Assembly (NCBI GenBank): GCA_029859485.1 | Contig: JAOUDB010000182.1 | Span: 1 to 5,732 of the forward strand | DNA length: 5,732 nucleotides | DNA from: Desulfuromonadales bacterium | Lineage (GTDB): Bacteria; Desulfobacterota; Desulfuromonadia; Desulfuromonadales; BM103 | Direction of reading: 5' to 3' | Part shown: one piece after another, positions 5,359 through 5,732 of the stretch | How positions within the stretch are numbered: position 1 is the first letter of the stretch | How the letters are laid out: the number at the start of each line of letters is the position of its first letter | Program-made: the position numbers and the translations under genes | Notes under the pieces: generated by a model | Told to the model about the DNA's origin: nothing | Seen by the model: only the letters and a program-made list of their open reading frames with translations | Database searches by the model: none

Positions 5359-5448
5359 ACCCCCTGTTTTTCCATAAGTATAGATAAAGAGTAAAGGGAT
5401 TAGAGCGCAATGCAACACTCTTGTGTCGGGAGATGTCTTTCTTATAAT

Positions 5449-5619
5449 TCCTCTCACATTGTTTCAGGGCGCTCAGATTGGCCGGATGCTAAATTCTTAC
5501 TGACCCTGACATATAGGAAAGGCCACCAAGGATCGAACCCTGGTGGCCATAGTTTTGTCTTCCTGAATGTCTCTATCAATAAGAAGCCGGTTTTCTTCTC
5601 ATAAGTCGTGACTTGTAAG
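5449..5619 (-). repeat. Intergenic repeat copy D, the most complete copy
   Basis: All modules are present in order: TCCTCTCACATTGTTT (5449-5464), TTCTTACTGACCCTG after 29 bp, and a hairpin GGCCACCA (5521-5528) with TGGTGGCC (5541-5548). CCTGAATGTCTCTATCAATAA and AAGTCGTGACTT (5603-5614) follow. The hairpin continues inward past A5529·C5540, which is G·U in minus-strand RNA, to two G-C pairs. The -10-like TTTAAT of copies A and B is missing. On the minus strand it lies about 105 bp upstream of the phospholipase D start. CTTATAA (5441-5447) and CTTGTAAG (5612-5619) lie at its two edges. Confidence 0.8.
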
Positions 5620-5732
5620 AAAAGGTTAGTTTAGCCAAGGAGTGGAGGAGGCCAAAACGTTTACTTTGACTAGTTGTAAAATTTCAAAGTATCAGGCCCA
5701 AAGAACAGAGATCCGATAATGACTTTATACTC
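5620..5732. other. Gene-free right edge
   Basis: No gene is supported. GGAGTGGAGGAGG (5639-5651) looks like a ribosome site, but no start codon follows at a usable distance. An ATG at 5719 leaves too few codons before the window edge to judge. Confidence 0.3.

Noticed and set aside
5515..5548. T-arm-like GGTTCGATCC in the minus-strand loop of copy D as a tRNA
   Set aside because: Only the loop resembles a T-arm. No anticodon or D-arm is nearby, and copies A and B lack it.
5410..5604. Plus-strand open frame across repeat copy D
   Set aside because: It lies wholly in the leader of the phospholipase D gene and the repeat, with no ribosome site.
571..5619. Repeats as integron attC sites or a CRISPR array
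   Set aside because: There are no RYYYAAC/GTTRRRY core pairs, no integrase, and genes of both orientations lie between the copies. Spacing of 0.7-2 kb and sequence variation exclude CRISPR.

Overview
This window looks like chromosomal accessory or intergenic-rich DNA from a moderately AT-rich gammaproteobacterium. The tRNA-Pro remnant with an encoded CCA, strong Shine-Dalgarno sites and Rho-independent terminators fit that group. I cannot name a genus. Five protein genes are supported. On the minus strand these are the start of a DoxX-family membrane protein cut by the left edge (1-434), an FMN nitroreductase (2450-3034) and a large HKD phospholipase D-type lipoprotein (3479-5344). On the plus strand they are a rubrerythrin/ferritin-like di-iron protein (1014-1493) and an unrecognised protein with two CxxC pairs (1832-2206). 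The genes do not form an obvious operon or pathway. Each stands alone, several have their own terminator, and wide non-coding gaps separate them.

The non-coding DNA is the interesting part. Four related copies of an intergenic repeat of about 100-170 bp lie at about 571-672 (A), 2273-2432 (B), 3278-3395 (C) and 5449-5619 (D), all in the same orientation. Shared modules in plus-strand order are TCCTCTC(A/G)CATTGTTT, TTACTnnCCCTG, a GGCCACC/GGTGGCC hairpin, CTCTATCAATAA and AGTCGTGACTT. Inside the hairpins every imperfect pair is A·C when read from the plus strand and therefore G·U in a minus-strand RNA. Copies A and B also carry a TTGATA-18 bp-TTTAAT promoter-like sequence pointing into the hairpin on the minus strand. 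Together this suggests a repeat family that encodes, or once encoded, a small structured RNA on the minus strand. It could instead act as a terminator or attenuator for the minus-strand genes.

Copy A abuts a tRNA-Pro(CGG) gene that has lost its 5' acceptor strand (678-745) but keeps its terminator (757-789). Just beyond, short TCCGG/TCTGG motifs occur as pairs exactly 11 bp apart. They are found on the left of the ferritin-like gene (793-811, 885-903) and again, inverted, on its right (1586-1604). This resembles recombinase arm sites next to a tRNA attachment site with no integrase gene in view, so I read 678-1604 as a possible relic of an integrated element. The plus-strand genes at 1014 and 1832 end in nearly identical hairpin terminators, which hints that the gene ends were duplicated or share an origin.
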